Source: Fidelibacterota bacterium (GTDB lineage Bacteria; Fidelibacterota; UBA8477). From it: DNA of 23,238 bases. Under the pieces are notes generated by a model, which worked only from the letters and a program-made list of their open reading frames with translations, had not been told where the DNA came from and made no database searches. The DNA lies in the NCBI GenBank assembly GCA_021734045.1, contig JAIPJR010000047.1, positions 1 through 23,238 of the forward strand, read 5' to 3'. Positions 16,389 to 23,238 of the stretch are shown piece after piece. Within the stretch, counting starts at the first letter, position 1. Every line of letters begins with the position of its first letter. Both the position numbers and the translations under genes were made by a program.

Positions 16389-17408
16389 ATGTCGCTTTTA
16401 AAAAAAGCTGACGAGGTACGCGCCGGGTTCTTCAATGCATTGCAGGAAGAACCGGCGCGTATTGATTTAGAGGCACTTCGGATTGAGTATCTGGGACGCA
16501 AAGGCAAGGTTGCCGCCCTGTTCAAATTGATGGGAGCGGTTGAGCCGGAAGAAAGGGCTGCATTCGGTCAGAAACTCAATGAGCTAAAGCAGCAACTCAC
16601 AACCGCACTGGACGAGCGCGAAGCCGCTGCCACGCGGCAAAAAGAAGATGCTGAAGAGGCTAAGGTTGACCTTACTCTGCCCGGTATCTCCACACCCAGA
16701 GGCACGTATCACATCATCACCCAATCGCTCAACGACATGATAGACATTTTCGGACGCCTGGGCTTCTCAGTTGCGGAAGGTCCGGAGGTGGAAAGCGAAT
16801 GGCGGAATTTTGATGCTCTGAATATCCTCCCGGACCATCCGGCCAGAGACATGCAAGACACTTTTTTTACCAAAAGCGGTCATGTCCTGCGCACCCATAC
16901 CTCACCGGTTCAGGTGCGACTTATGCAAGCCCAGTCCCCACCAATCCGCAGTATCATGCCGGGGAAGGTCTATCGCAACGAAGCGGTGAGCGCCCGTTCC
17001 CACGCCATGTTTCACCAGGTAGAAGGACTCTATGTGGACAAAACGGTGACCTTCGGTGAACTGAAAGGGACATTGGAGCTGTTTTGTCGTGAGTATTTTG
17101 ACGAGGATGTGAAATTGCGGTTCCGACCCAGTTTCTTCCCCTTCACCGAGCCCAGCAGTGAGGTAGATATATCTTGCTTTTTATGTCACGGCAAGGGTTG
17201 TCGTATCTGTAAGCAGACCGGCTGGCTGGAAATTTTGGGCTGCGGTATGGTGGATCCGGCGGTTTTTGAAGCAGTGGGATATGACCCGGATGAAGTGACC
17301 GGCTATGCTTTTGGGATTGGCATTGAACGGCCGGCACTCTTGCGCTACGGAATCCCTGATATTCGCATGTACTACGAAAATGACCTCCGTTTTCTGAGGC
17401 AGTTCTAA
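16389..17408 (+). CDS. pheS: Phenylalanyl-tRNA synthetase alpha subunit
   Basis: PheS is the catalytic subunit of the alpha2-beta2 enzyme that charges tRNA-Phe. The 339-residue protein has an N-terminal coiled-coil tRNA-binding arm (to about residue 85), GPEVESEWRNFDALN, motif 2 around GKVYRNEAVSARSHAMFHQVEG and motif 3 GYAFGIGIER, ending NDLRFLRQF. An insertion C-F-L-C-H-G-K-G-C-R-I-C forms a CxxC-x4-CxxC pattern that could bind a metal; a similar four-cysteine insertion is known in many bacterial PheS proteins. The upstream ribosome binding site is weak (AGGTAG). The TAA overlaps the pheT ATG (TAATG). Confidence 0.96.
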   Translation: MSLLKKADEVRAGFFNALQEEPARIDLEALRIEYLGRKGKVAALFKLMGAVEPEERAAFGQKLNELKQQLTTALDEREAAATRQKEDAEEAKVDLTLPGISTPRGTYHIITQSLNDMIDIFGRLGFSVAEGPEVESEWRNFDALNILPDHPARDMQDTFFTKSGHVLRTHTSPVQVRLMQAQSPPIRSIMPGKVYRNEAVSARSHAMFHQVEGLYVDKTVTFGELKGTLELFCREYFDEDVKLRFRPSFFPFTEPSSEVDISCFLCHGKGCRICKQTGWLEILGCGMVDPAVFEAVGYDPDEVTGYAFGIGIERPALLRYGIPDIRMYYENDLRFLRQF

Positions 17409-19798
17409 TGATTATCTCCTACCAATGGTTACGGGATTATGTGGAATTCACGCTCTCCCCGGAAGAACTCTGTGAGAAATTGACCAGTCTCGGTTTGGAA
17501 GCTTATGTCTCCAGCCAGTATGAACCGTTTCTCAATGAAATTATCATCGGTGAACTGGTAGCATGTCAACCCCATCCAGATTCGGATCACCTCTCCATCT
17601 GTCAGGTACAGGTGAATCAGGCTGATATCCATCAAATTATTTGTGGTGCACCCAATGTGGCGCAGGGACAGCGGGTTCCAGTGGCATTGCCTGGTACCAT
17701 GCTACCCGGCGGATTAGAAATTAAACCCGTGAAATTACGGGGCGAGAAATCCAATGGGATGATTTGTTCTGAAAAGGAACTGGGTCTTTCGGAAAGCCAC
17801 GAGGGAATTTTGGTGCTGGGTGAAAAGGCACCCATCGGCGGGGCTTTCGTGGATTATCTCACCGGTGGTGAGACGGCCATTGAAATTGACCTGACACCCA
17901 ACCGCCCCGATGCCATGTCCCACATCGGTGTGGCACGGGATGTGGCTGCGCTGCTCCAGCAGTCATTAATCAAACCCCGTCCGGAATTTCAGGAATCAGC
18001 CGTTTCAACCGATTCATTGGTGAAAATAACACTGGACGATCCCCACGGCTGTCCCCGCTACGCGACGCGGGTTATTCAGGGGGTTATCATTGGTCCGTCA
18101 CCACAATGGCTTCAGGAGCGGCTCCAGGCGGTAGGATTACGATCTATCAACAATGTTGTGGACGCTGCGAATTATGTGCTCATGGAGACAGGTCATCCCT
18201 TACACACTTTCGATTATGACCAATTGACCGGGCATGAAATAGTGGTCCGCCGGGCGCGTAAAAATGAGAAAATGATTACCCTGGACAGCAAAGAGCGCCA
18301 ACTCAACGAGGAAATACTTTTGATTTGTGATGGTGATAAACCGGTGGCAATCGCCGGGGTAATGGGGGGAGAAAATTCTGAGGTGACGGCGCAAACCGTC
18401 AATATCCTGATTGAGAGCGCCTATTTTGATCCCGTGACTATCCGGCGGGGCGCAAAATTTTTAGGCCTGTCCAGTGAAGCCTCCAAGCGCTTCGAAAGAG
18501 GTGCTGATCCCAACGGTGTGATTTACGCCCTTGAGCGTTTGACCGGATTAATTCAGGAGGTTGCTGGTGGTGAGGTCTCAAAGGGTGTCGTTGATGCCTA
18601 TCCCAAAGCCATCCCGCCTGCGGAAGTGCGCTTCCGCCATGAGCGTTGCAGTGCATTGCTGGGGGTGGACATCCCTGCGGAAAGGCAGCGTCAGCTGCTC
18701 ACGGGACTGGGGTTTACACTACTGGAATCCTCTGACCGGGAGAGCACCTTTCAAATTCCCACCTTCCGGCCCGATATCACCCGGGAAGCGGATCTTTTTG
18801 AAGAGGTCTTGCGGCTATATGGTCAGCACAATGTCCCGGTCAATACCCATTTTAGGGTGACCAGTCAGGCGTTGGGGAAGTCATCGCACAAATTCCGGAA
18901 TGCCGTGCGTGAAATTCTGGTGGGCATGGGTTATCACGAAATGATGGCCGTGAGTCTGGTGACTGAGAAGCAGCATCCCCGGTTATTTGGTGATGAGATG
19001 CCAGTGGAACTATTGAATCCCGGCAGCCGGGAAATGACCACTGTTCGTTCCAGTCTGCTTCCGGGAATGGAAACCGCGCTGGCTTATAATCTGCGTCACC
19101 GGCAAGAGAACATCCGGCTGTTTGAGGTGGGGCAGGTGAGTACTGCCGATGGGGAATCTGATACAGGTGCACGGGAAGCGACCCACATCGCGTTCCTCCA
19201 GCATGGTTTGGCTCAGGAAAAAACATGGCTCACGTCCGAGACTGAATCCACATTCTACCATTTAAAAGGTAATTTACAGCAACTCTGGCGTAGTATGACT
19301 GGTACTAACCCGGTTTTAACAGCAGTCAAACACGAGGTGTTGGCCCATTGTTTTGCCATTCAGAGTGAACAGAAAATCGTGGGATATGTGGGTGAGTTAC
19401 CTGGCCATCGTCTGGAAGAATTGGACATTTCAGGCCCGGTATTTTATGCGGAAATCAAGACACTGGCGCTGGAAAAAGCCTACTGGAACCGGGAGAATAT
19501 ATTCACGCCATATTCACAATATCCCGTAGTGGCGCGTGATTTATCCATAATTATTAACGAGCAGGTCAGCCACGCGGAAATTCAGAAAGTGATTGAGGAA
19601 AAAGGCGGTAACTTCCTGCAAGAAAGCTACTTATACGATCTGTACCAGGGAAATACAATTGCACCAGGAGAAAAAAGTCTTACATTTAGGCTGGTTTTTC
19701 AAACCCTTGATCGCACCCTGACCGAACAGGAAGTGGATCAGGCTTTTGACCGGGTTGTCCGGTCTTTGAAAACCGAATGCAACGCCAATCTGCGTTGA
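17408..19798 (+). CDS. pheT: Phenylalanyl-tRNA synthetase beta subunit
   Basis: PheT completes the alpha2-beta2 synthetase and provides tRNA recognition and editing. The 796-residue length is typical. In order: an N-terminal domain (MIISYQWLRDYVEF), an EMAP/OB tRNA-binding domain (CQPHPDSDHLSICQVQV, ICGAPNVAQGQ), a B3/4 editing domain (LTPNRPDAMSHIGVARDVAA, INNVVDAANYVLMETGHPLH), a B5 domain, a catalytic-like core and a C-terminal FDX-ACB domain (YPVVARDLSIII ... LTFRLVFQTLDRTLTEQEVD). The start overlaps the pheS stop by one base. The small coiled-coil gene follows 22 bases after the stop. Confidence 0.96.
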   Translation: MIISYQWLRDYVEFTLSPEELCEKLTSLGLEAYVSSQYEPFLNEIIIGELVACQPHPDSDHLSICQVQVNQADIHQIICGAPNVAQGQRVPVALPGTMLPGGLEIKPVKLRGEKSNGMICSEKELGLSESHEGILVLGEKAPIGGAFVDYLTGGETAIEIDLTPNRPDAMSHIGVARDVAALLQQSLIKPRPEFQESAVSTDSLVKITLDDPHGCPRYATRVIQGVIIGPSPQWLQERLQAVGLRSINNVVDAANYVLMETGHPLHTFDYDQLTGHEIVVRRARKNEKMITLDSKERQLNEEILLICDGDKPVAIAGVMGGENSEVTAQTVNILIESAYFDPVTIRRGAKFLGLSSEASKRFERGADPNGVIYALERLTGLIQEVAGGEVSKGVVDAYPKAIPPAEVRFRHERCSALLGVDIPAERQRQLLTGLGFTLLESSDRESTFQIPTFRPDITREADLFEEVLRLYGQHNVPVNTHFRVTSQALGKSSHKFRNAVREILVGMGYHEMMAVSLVTEKQHPRLFGDEMPVELLNPGSREMTTVRSSLLPGMETALAYNLRHRQENIRLFEVGQVSTADGESDTGAREATHIAFLQHGLAQEKTWLTSETESTFYHLKGNLQQLWRSMTGTNPVLTAVKHEVLAHCFAIQSEQKIVGYVGELPGHRLEELDISGPVFYAEIKTLALEKAYWNRENIFTPYSQYPVVARDLSIIINEQVSHAEIQKVIEEKGGNFLQESYLYDLYQGNTIAPGEKSLTFRLVFQTLDRTLTEQEVDQAFDRVVRSLKTECNANLR

Positions 19799-19820
19799 TT
19801 GAATGAAGAGGTGAGGACCG

Positions 19821-20021
19821 ATGGCTGAAGACGCGTTAAGCATTCTCGAAGAGAAAATCAAGCTGTTGGTTACTCAGTTACAATTACTTAAAAAAGAGAA
19901 CCTCACACTCCGTAAGCAAGTCCAGGAGAGCGGTGGATCTGAATTCCCTGAGAAGCAGGTCATCGTTTCGAAAATCAAAGACATTATCCGGACCATCGAT
20001 ACAGAGTTAGAGGCTTCGTAA
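19821..20021 (+). CDS. Small coiled-coil protein between pheT and zapA
   Basis: This 66-residue acidic protein starts MAEDALSILEEKIKLLVTQL. Residues about 5-36 have leucine-rich heptads predicting a coiled coil (IKLLVTQLQLLKKENLTLR). A short linker with GGSEFPEKQ and a second helix (VSKIKDIIRTIDTELEA) follow. A strong GAGGTGAGGA Shine-Dalgarno supports real expression. Its size, coiled coil and position directly before zapA suggest a cell-division accessory protein, like ZapB in general architecture. That is inference from context; sequence alone does not identify it. Confidence 0.75.
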   Translation: MAEDALSILEEKIKLLVTQLQLLKKENLTLRKQVQESGGSEFPEKQVIVSKIKDIIRTIDTELEAS

Positions 20022-20025
20022 CCAA

Positions 20026-20055
20026 TTGACAAATGATGCTATCCTGCTTTTGAAT
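20026..20055 (+). promoter_or_regulatory. Possible promoter for zapA
   Basis: A perfect -35 hexamer TTGACA (20026-20031) is followed after 18 bases by TTGAAT (20050-20055, 4 of 6 matches to the -10 consensus), in the 73-base gap before zapA. It would let zapA be transcribed apart from the synthetase genes. The spacing is acceptable but the -10 box is weak. Confidence 0.3.
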
Positions 20056-20094
20056 CATTCGAAGCAGACTGAAATGAAGTGAACTGAATAAGCC

Positions 20095-20397
20095 ATGCAT
20101 TCTGATTCCAGTAACAACCAGGTCCAGGTTACCATATTTGGCAAATCCTATACAGTGAAAGGGATGGCCGATCCTTCCTATATCACCAATGTGGCCAATT
20201 ATGTGGATAAAAAAATGCATGAAGTGGAAGAGAATTTACCCAATGTACAATCGGAGAGTAGGACCGCAATTCTGGCAGCCATGACGGTTACCGATGAATT
20301 ATTTGGCCTGCGCCGTAAGCACGAAAAGCAACTTTCTCAGTTCGAGGACAGAATTCAGAGTCTTTCTGACTTAATTGATGAGTCACTGAGTACATAG
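20095..20397 (+). CDS. zapA: Cell division protein ZapA
   Basis: ZapA binds FtsZ and promotes bundling of protofilaments in the Z ring. The 100-residue protein has the family pattern: a small N-terminal globular domain (VQVTIFGKSYTVKGMADPSYITNVANYVDKKM), then AAMTVTDELFGLRRKHEKQ, passing into a C-terminal coiled coil (LSQFEDRIQSLSDLIDES). It follows the small coiled-coil gene by 73 bases and is the last gene before a strong terminator hairpin. The ribosome binding site is weak (GAAGTGA). Confidence 0.92.
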   Translation: MHSDSSNNQVQVTIFGKSYTVKGMADPSYITNVANYVDKKMHEVEENLPNVQSESRTAILAAMTVTDELFGLRRKHEKQLSQFEDRIQSLSDLIDESLST

Positions 20398-20425
20398 TCC
20401 TCCATAGCACATTACCCTGGTTACC

Positions 20426-20482
20426 AAGCCTCAGGGTTCTCTTGATTCGACAAACGAATGAAGAGATGCCTGAGGTTTTTTT
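20426..20482 (+). terminator. Strong rho-independent terminator hairpin between zapA and rny
   Basis: CCTCAGG (20429-20435) pairs with CCTGAGG (20469-20475), and AAG/TTT extends the stem base. Inside it CTCTT pairs with AAGAG and ATTCG with CGAAT around an ACAAA loop, separated by small symmetrical internal loops (GTT/ATG and G/G). A T7 run (20476-20482) follows directly. It ends 21 bases before the rny ATG, leaving no room for a full promoter downstream. Confidence 0.92.
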
Positions 20483-20503
20483 GTACCTGAAAGTGAGATA
20501 AAT

Positions 20504-22057
20504 ATGGACAATATACTTTTCCTTGTGATTGCTTTTCTGGTGGGTGGTGCTGCTACTATCCCCATCGTTGTTTATATCCAGAAACAAAAAATGATGCAAG
20601 CCCGGAGCACAGCAGAGCAAATCCTGGAAGCTGCCGAGAAGGAGGCGGAATCCATCAAGCGTGAGAAGCTGGTGGAAGCCAAAGACGAATCGTTGCAGAT
20701 CGTTCAAAATGCTGAAAAAGACGCCCGTGACAAGATGCGTGAAGTGCGGGAAGCGGAACGCAATCTGCAGAGCCGGGAATTGAAAATTGAGAATAAAGCC
20801 GACCTTTTGGATCGCAAAGCGCAGGATTTGGAAAGACTTGAACAGAATTTGGGTACTACCAGGCGAGAACTGGAAGAGAGCAAATCACACTACGACAAAG
20901 TTCTGGATGCGCAGAACCGAAAGCTGGAAGAAATTGCCGGAATGAGCCAGGAGGCAGCCAAACAATTGCTGATGGACAATATGCTGGAAGTTGCGCGCAT
21001 TGAAGGGAGCGTCCGGGCAAAACAGATTCGGGAAGAGGCAATACTTAGTGCTACCAAGGAAGCAAAGAAAATTGTGATTGCCGCAATTCAGCGCTCTGCT
21101 GCAGATCATACCGCCGAATCAACCGTATCGGTTGTAGAGCTGCCCAACGATCAGATGAAGGGGCGCATTATCGGTCGTGAAGGCCGGAATATCCGCACCT
21201 TTGAGCACTTGACCGGTGTGGAATTGATTGTAGATGACACGCCGGAGGCGGTGGTATTGTCCGGATTTGATCCGGTTCGACGGGAAATTGCCAGAGTGGC
21301 GTTGACCCATTTAATTGAAGATGGGCGGATTCATCCTACGCGGATTGAAGAGATGATCGAGAAAGCCACTGCCGAGGTGGAAGAGTTAATGCAAGCTGCA
21401 GCGGAAGAGGCTTTGAACGAACTGCAAATCGCACCACCTCATCCCCAAATTGTGAAGCTCATCGGGCGATTGAAATATCGCACGAGCTACGGCCAGAATA
21501 TTCTGAAACACTCGGTGGAGGTGGGCTGGCTCTCGGGACTTATGGCGGCTGAATTGGGTTTGGACGGGCTTTTGGCCCGGCGGGCCGGATTTCTCCATGA
21601 CATTGGTAAAGCCATCGACCGTAATACTGACGGGACCCACGCCCTGATCGGGGGTGAAGTGGCGCGGAAATACAATGAGCCGGGCGAAGTGGTGAATGCC
21701 ATTGAGAGTCACCATGAAGAGGTTGAAATGACTTCACCATTCTCCGCGCTGGTACAGGCTGCAGATGCCATCAGCGGCAGTCGCCGGGGTGCGCGGGGTG
21801 ATACGCTGGAATCCTATATCAAACGCCTGCGCAATCTGGAAACTATCGCTAATGGCTATGATGGCGTCACCAAGACCTACGCCATACAGGCCGGCCGTGA
21901 ATTACGTGTCATGGTGGAGAGTAATCATGTTGACGATATCCGTGCCAGTGAATTGTCCAGCCAAATTGCCGGCCGGATCGAATCTGAAATGACCTACCCG
22001 GGACAAATTAAGGTGGTGGTCATTCGTGAATCAAGGAATGTGGCTTTTGCAAGATAA
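20504..22057 (+). CDS. rny: Ribonuclease Y
   Basis: RNase Y is a membrane-anchored endoribonuclease that starts mRNA decay. The 517-residue protein has an N-terminal TM helix (about 3-23, ILFLVIAFLVGG) and a long charged coiled coil (about 30-200). A KH domain follows (STVSVVELPNDQMKGRIIGREGRNIRTF split over this region, with GREG as its GxxG loop). The HD domain has H365-D366 in LHDIGKAID. The C-terminus IKVVVIRESRNVAFAR is typical. The ATG at 20504 has only a weak AAGTGAG upstream. The gene begins 21 bases after the terminator T-run, so expression may depend on read-through or on a promoter inside the hairpin. Its 3' end overlaps folD. Confidence 0.95.
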   Translation: MDNILFLVIAFLVGGAATIPIVVYIQKQKMMQARSTAEQILEAAEKEAESIKREKLVEAKDESLQIVQNAEKDARDKMREVREAERNLQSRELKIENKADLLDRKAQDLERLEQNLGTTRRELEESKSHYDKVLDAQNRKLEEIAGMSQEAAKQLLMDNMLEVARIEGSVRAKQIREEAILSATKEAKKIVIAAIQRSAADHTAESTVSVVELPNDQMKGRIIGREGRNIRTFEHLTGVELIVDDTPEAVVLSGFDPVRREIARVALTHLIEDGRIHPTRIEEMIEKATAEVEELMQAAAEEALNELQIAPPHPQIVKLIGRLKYRTSYGQNILKHSVEVGWLSGLMAAELGLDGLLARRAGFLHDIGKAIDRNTDGTHALIGGEVARKYNEPGEVVNAIESHHEEVEMTSPFSALVQAADAISGSRRGARGDTLESYIKRLRNLETIANGYDGVTKTYAIQAGRELRVMVESNHVDDIRASELSSQIAGRIESEMTYPGQIKVVVIRESRNVAFAR

Positions 22058-22952
22058 TCAACAACCCATAATTATGGCAGGTAAGCCGGTTGCGGCAGCG
22101 TTAAATGACGCGCTGAAAGAGCGTGTCGCCCGATTAAATGCAGCCGGGGTGACACCCGGTCTCACAGCGGTTCTGGTGGGGGAGGATGATGCTTCCCAAA
22201 TCTATGTCCGCAACAAAGCCCGAGCCTGTGAACGGTTAGGCCTGAGCGGTCAGGTGATTCGATTACCTGATACTACAGCCGAAACAGAATTATTGGATGT
22301 TGTGGCAGAGTTGAATGCCGACAGAACCGTACACGGTATTCTGGTGCAATTACCCTTGTCCAAACAGATTGATGAGCACAAGGTGATTGCTGCGATTGAT
22401 CCTGATAAGGATGTGGATGGATTTCATCCGGTGAGTGTGGGCAATCTTGTGCTGGAAATGCCTGGCTTCGTCTCCTGCACGCCGGCCGGGATTCTGGAAA
22501 TGTTAAAGTTTTATGAAATTGAAACTTCCGGAAAACACACGGTAGTGGTGGGGCGCAGCAATATTGTTGGCAAGCCCATGGCTAATTTGCTAATGCGCAA
22601 GGATCGTACGGGAAATGCCACGGTGACGGTATGTAATTCCCGTACACCGGACATTGGAAAATTCACCCGGGAGGCGGATATCGTGATTGCCGCGATTGGG
22701 AAGGCGCATTTCATTACCGGTGAGATGTTAAAACCTGGTGCGGTGGTAATTGATGTGGGGATTAACCGCATTCCGGACAGTTCAACGGAAAAAGGGTATC
22801 GCGTGGTGGGTGATGTGGATTATGACTCTGCACTGCCGGTGGTCAGTGCCATTACGCCGGTTCCCGGTGGCGTGGGGCGGATGACCATCGCCATGTTGAT
22901 GCATAATACGGTTCTGAGTGCGGAAAAATCCAGCGGTGTAAACGATGTATAA
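22026..22952 (+). CDS. folD: Bifunctional methylenetetrahydrofolate dehydrogenase/cyclohydrolase
   Basis: FolD interconverts 5,10-methylene-, methenyl- and 10-formyl-tetrahydrofolate, feeding one-carbon units to purine and formyl-Met synthesis. The protein (308 residues from GTG 22026) has the catalytic Y/K pair in IYVRNKARACE, HGILVQLPLS, DPDKDVDGFHP, VVVGRSNIVGKPMA and ITPVPGGVGRMTIAML. The last motif has Arg where most family members have Pro (PGGVGPMT). GTG 22026 is preceded by AGGTGG with a 9-base spacer and overlaps rny by 32 bases. ATG 22038 is an alternative with a poor spacer. ATG 22074 would remove the first strand, which aligns with the family's II-x-GK segment, so I reject it. Confidence 0.94.
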   Translation: MNQGMWLLQDNQQPIIMAGKPVAAALNDALKERVARLNAAGVTPGLTAVLVGEDDASQIYVRNKARACERLGLSGQVIRLPDTTAETELLDVVAELNADRTVHGILVQLPLSKQIDEHKVIAAIDPDKDVDGFHPVSVGNLVLEMPGFVSCTPAGILEMLKFYEIETSGKHTVVVGRSNIVGKPMANLLMRKDRTGNATVTVCNSRTPDIGKFTREADIVIAAIGKAHFITGEMLKPGAVVIDVGINRIPDSSTEKGYRVVGDVDYDSALPVVSAITPVPGGVGRMTIAMLMHNTVLSAEKSSGVNDV

Positions 22953-22979
22953 TTTGATTGGGCTTAGCCAGCCCCCCGA

Positions 22980-23009
22980 TTACATTTGCACGCTTTTTTG
23001 AGATATGAT
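22980..23009 (+). promoter_or_regulatory. Possible promoter for tRNA-Arg
   Basis: TATGAT (23004-23009) matches the -10 consensus at 5 of 6 bases and would start transcription about 8 bases before the mature tRNA 5' end. The -35 position is poorly conserved (TTACAT at 22980-22985, 18-base spacer). Read-through from folD is also possible. Confidence 0.35.
22984..22999 (+). repeat. Copy 3 of a short intergenic motif (ATTTGC-CGCTTTTT) before tRNA-Arg
   Basis: ATTTGCACGCTTTTTT ends 24 bases before tRNA-Arg. Copies lie at 5174-5190 and 13185-13201. It overlaps the region where a promoter for the tRNA is expected, just upstream of TATGAT. Confidence 0.35.
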
Positions 23010-23023
23010 TTCATGCACTGAAT

Positions 23024-23097
23024 GCGCCAGTAGCTCAGTTGGATAGAGCGTCGGATTCCGGTTCCGAAGGCCGAGGGTTCGAATCCTTCCTGGCGTA
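23024..23097 (+). tRNA. tRNA-Arg (anticodon CCG)
   Basis: A complete 74-base cloverleaf is visible. The acceptor stem pairs GCGCCAG (23024-23030) with CTGGCGT (G-U at the first pair), followed by discriminator A 23097. The D arm is GCTC...GAGC. The anticodon stem TCGGA/TCCGA holds the loop TTCCGGT with anticodon CCG at 23058-23060. The T arm is GAGGG-TTCGAAT-CCTTC. CCA is not encoded. A terminator follows 16 bases downstream. Confidence 0.97.
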
Positions 23098-23113
23098 CGA
23101 AGGTAAAACAACG

Positions 23114-23146
23114 ATAACCCCCTGATACACAGGGGGTTATTTGTTT
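23114..23146 (+). terminator. Strong rho-independent terminator after tRNA-Arg
   Basis: ATAACCCCCTG (23114-23124) and CAGGGGGTTAT (23130-23140) form a perfect 11-bp stem with loop ATACA, followed by TTGTTT. It ends the tRNA-Arg transcript. It could also work in the reverse direction for a gene beyond the window, though the A-tract on the left side is short. Confidence 0.9.
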
Positions 23147-23238
23147 CCGGGAGTTCTGTTTTTACACTTCCTCGCAAGTCTCAAATCATCAAATAATGGC
23201 TAATAATGTGCAAAAAACCGGGAACATACCGGGAACGC

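Noticed and set aside
20398-20503. 6S RNA gene downstream of zapA
   Set aside because: 6S RNA often follows zapA, but the gap is only about 106 bases and is mostly a terminator hairpin, without the long stem with central bubble.
22960-22999. Terminator after folD (GGGCT/AGCCC hairpin)
   Set aside because: The stem is only 5 bp and the T-run lies about 19 bases beyond it.
22980-23177. 65-codon - strand open frame over tRNA-Arg
   Set aside because: It reads antisense through the tRNA (the usual false RTPGRIRTLGLRNRN-type peptide) and the terminator.
23196-23238. Start of an integrase gene after tRNA-Arg (ATG at 23196)
   Set aside because: Only 14 codons are visible, with no ribosome binding site and no recognisable integrase motif.

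Overview
The window is a chromosomal segment of a bacterium with roughly 50% GC. All complete genes lie on the + strand; only a fragment at the left edge is on the - strand. The gene order thrS-infC-rpmI-rplT-pheS-pheT-(coiled coil)-zapA-rny-folD is ordinary bacterial housekeeping. The lysine degradation genes look like separated halves of the eukaryotic AASS enzyme. Together with a PAS-rich hybrid kinase and clear Shine-Dalgarno sites, this suggests an uncultured lineage of, or near, the Fibrobacterota-Chlorobi-Bacteroidota group (for example a Marinimicrobia-like organism). That placement is inference from gene content and has not been tested by phylogeny.

Layout. (1) 1-137: the 5' end of an ISL3-like insertion sequence, cut by the window edge. 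(2) 138-524: an AT-rich intergenic stretch with a CRP/FNR-like palindrome and a possible -10 box. (3) 525-5024: one very large membrane-bound hybrid histidine kinase with six PAS domains and a C-terminal receiver. (4) 5025-5234: a leader that can fold into a branched RNA with mutually exclusive helices. (5) 5235-9466: three genes that together form the saccharopine route of lysine degradation (lysine-ketoglutarate reductase, saccharopine dehydrogenase, aminoadipate semialdehyde dehydrogenase). (6) 9498-13101: rsmI, an unrecognised membrane protein, tmk and a CtpA-type protease. These are tightly packed, probably read on from the lysine genes, and all use GTG or TTG starts. (7) 13238-20397: tRNA-Val followed 15 bases later by thrS, infC (AUU start), rpmI, rplT, pheS, pheT, a small coiled-coil gene and zapA. 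A strong terminator hairpin ends this run. (8) 20504-22952: rny and folD, overlapping. (9) 23024-23146: tRNA-Arg and a strong terminator.

How the parts work together. Region 5 takes L-lysine to 2-aminoadipate, releasing glutamate. Regions 6 to 8 serve translation, DNA precursor supply, RNA turnover, envelope proteolysis and Z-ring assembly. I see no defence system, CRISPR array, prophage or biosynthetic cluster. The signals least explained by known genes are the structured leader before the lysine genes and a short motif (ATTTGC, 1-4 bases, CGCTTTTT) found in three intergenic regions, two of them just upstream of tRNA genes.
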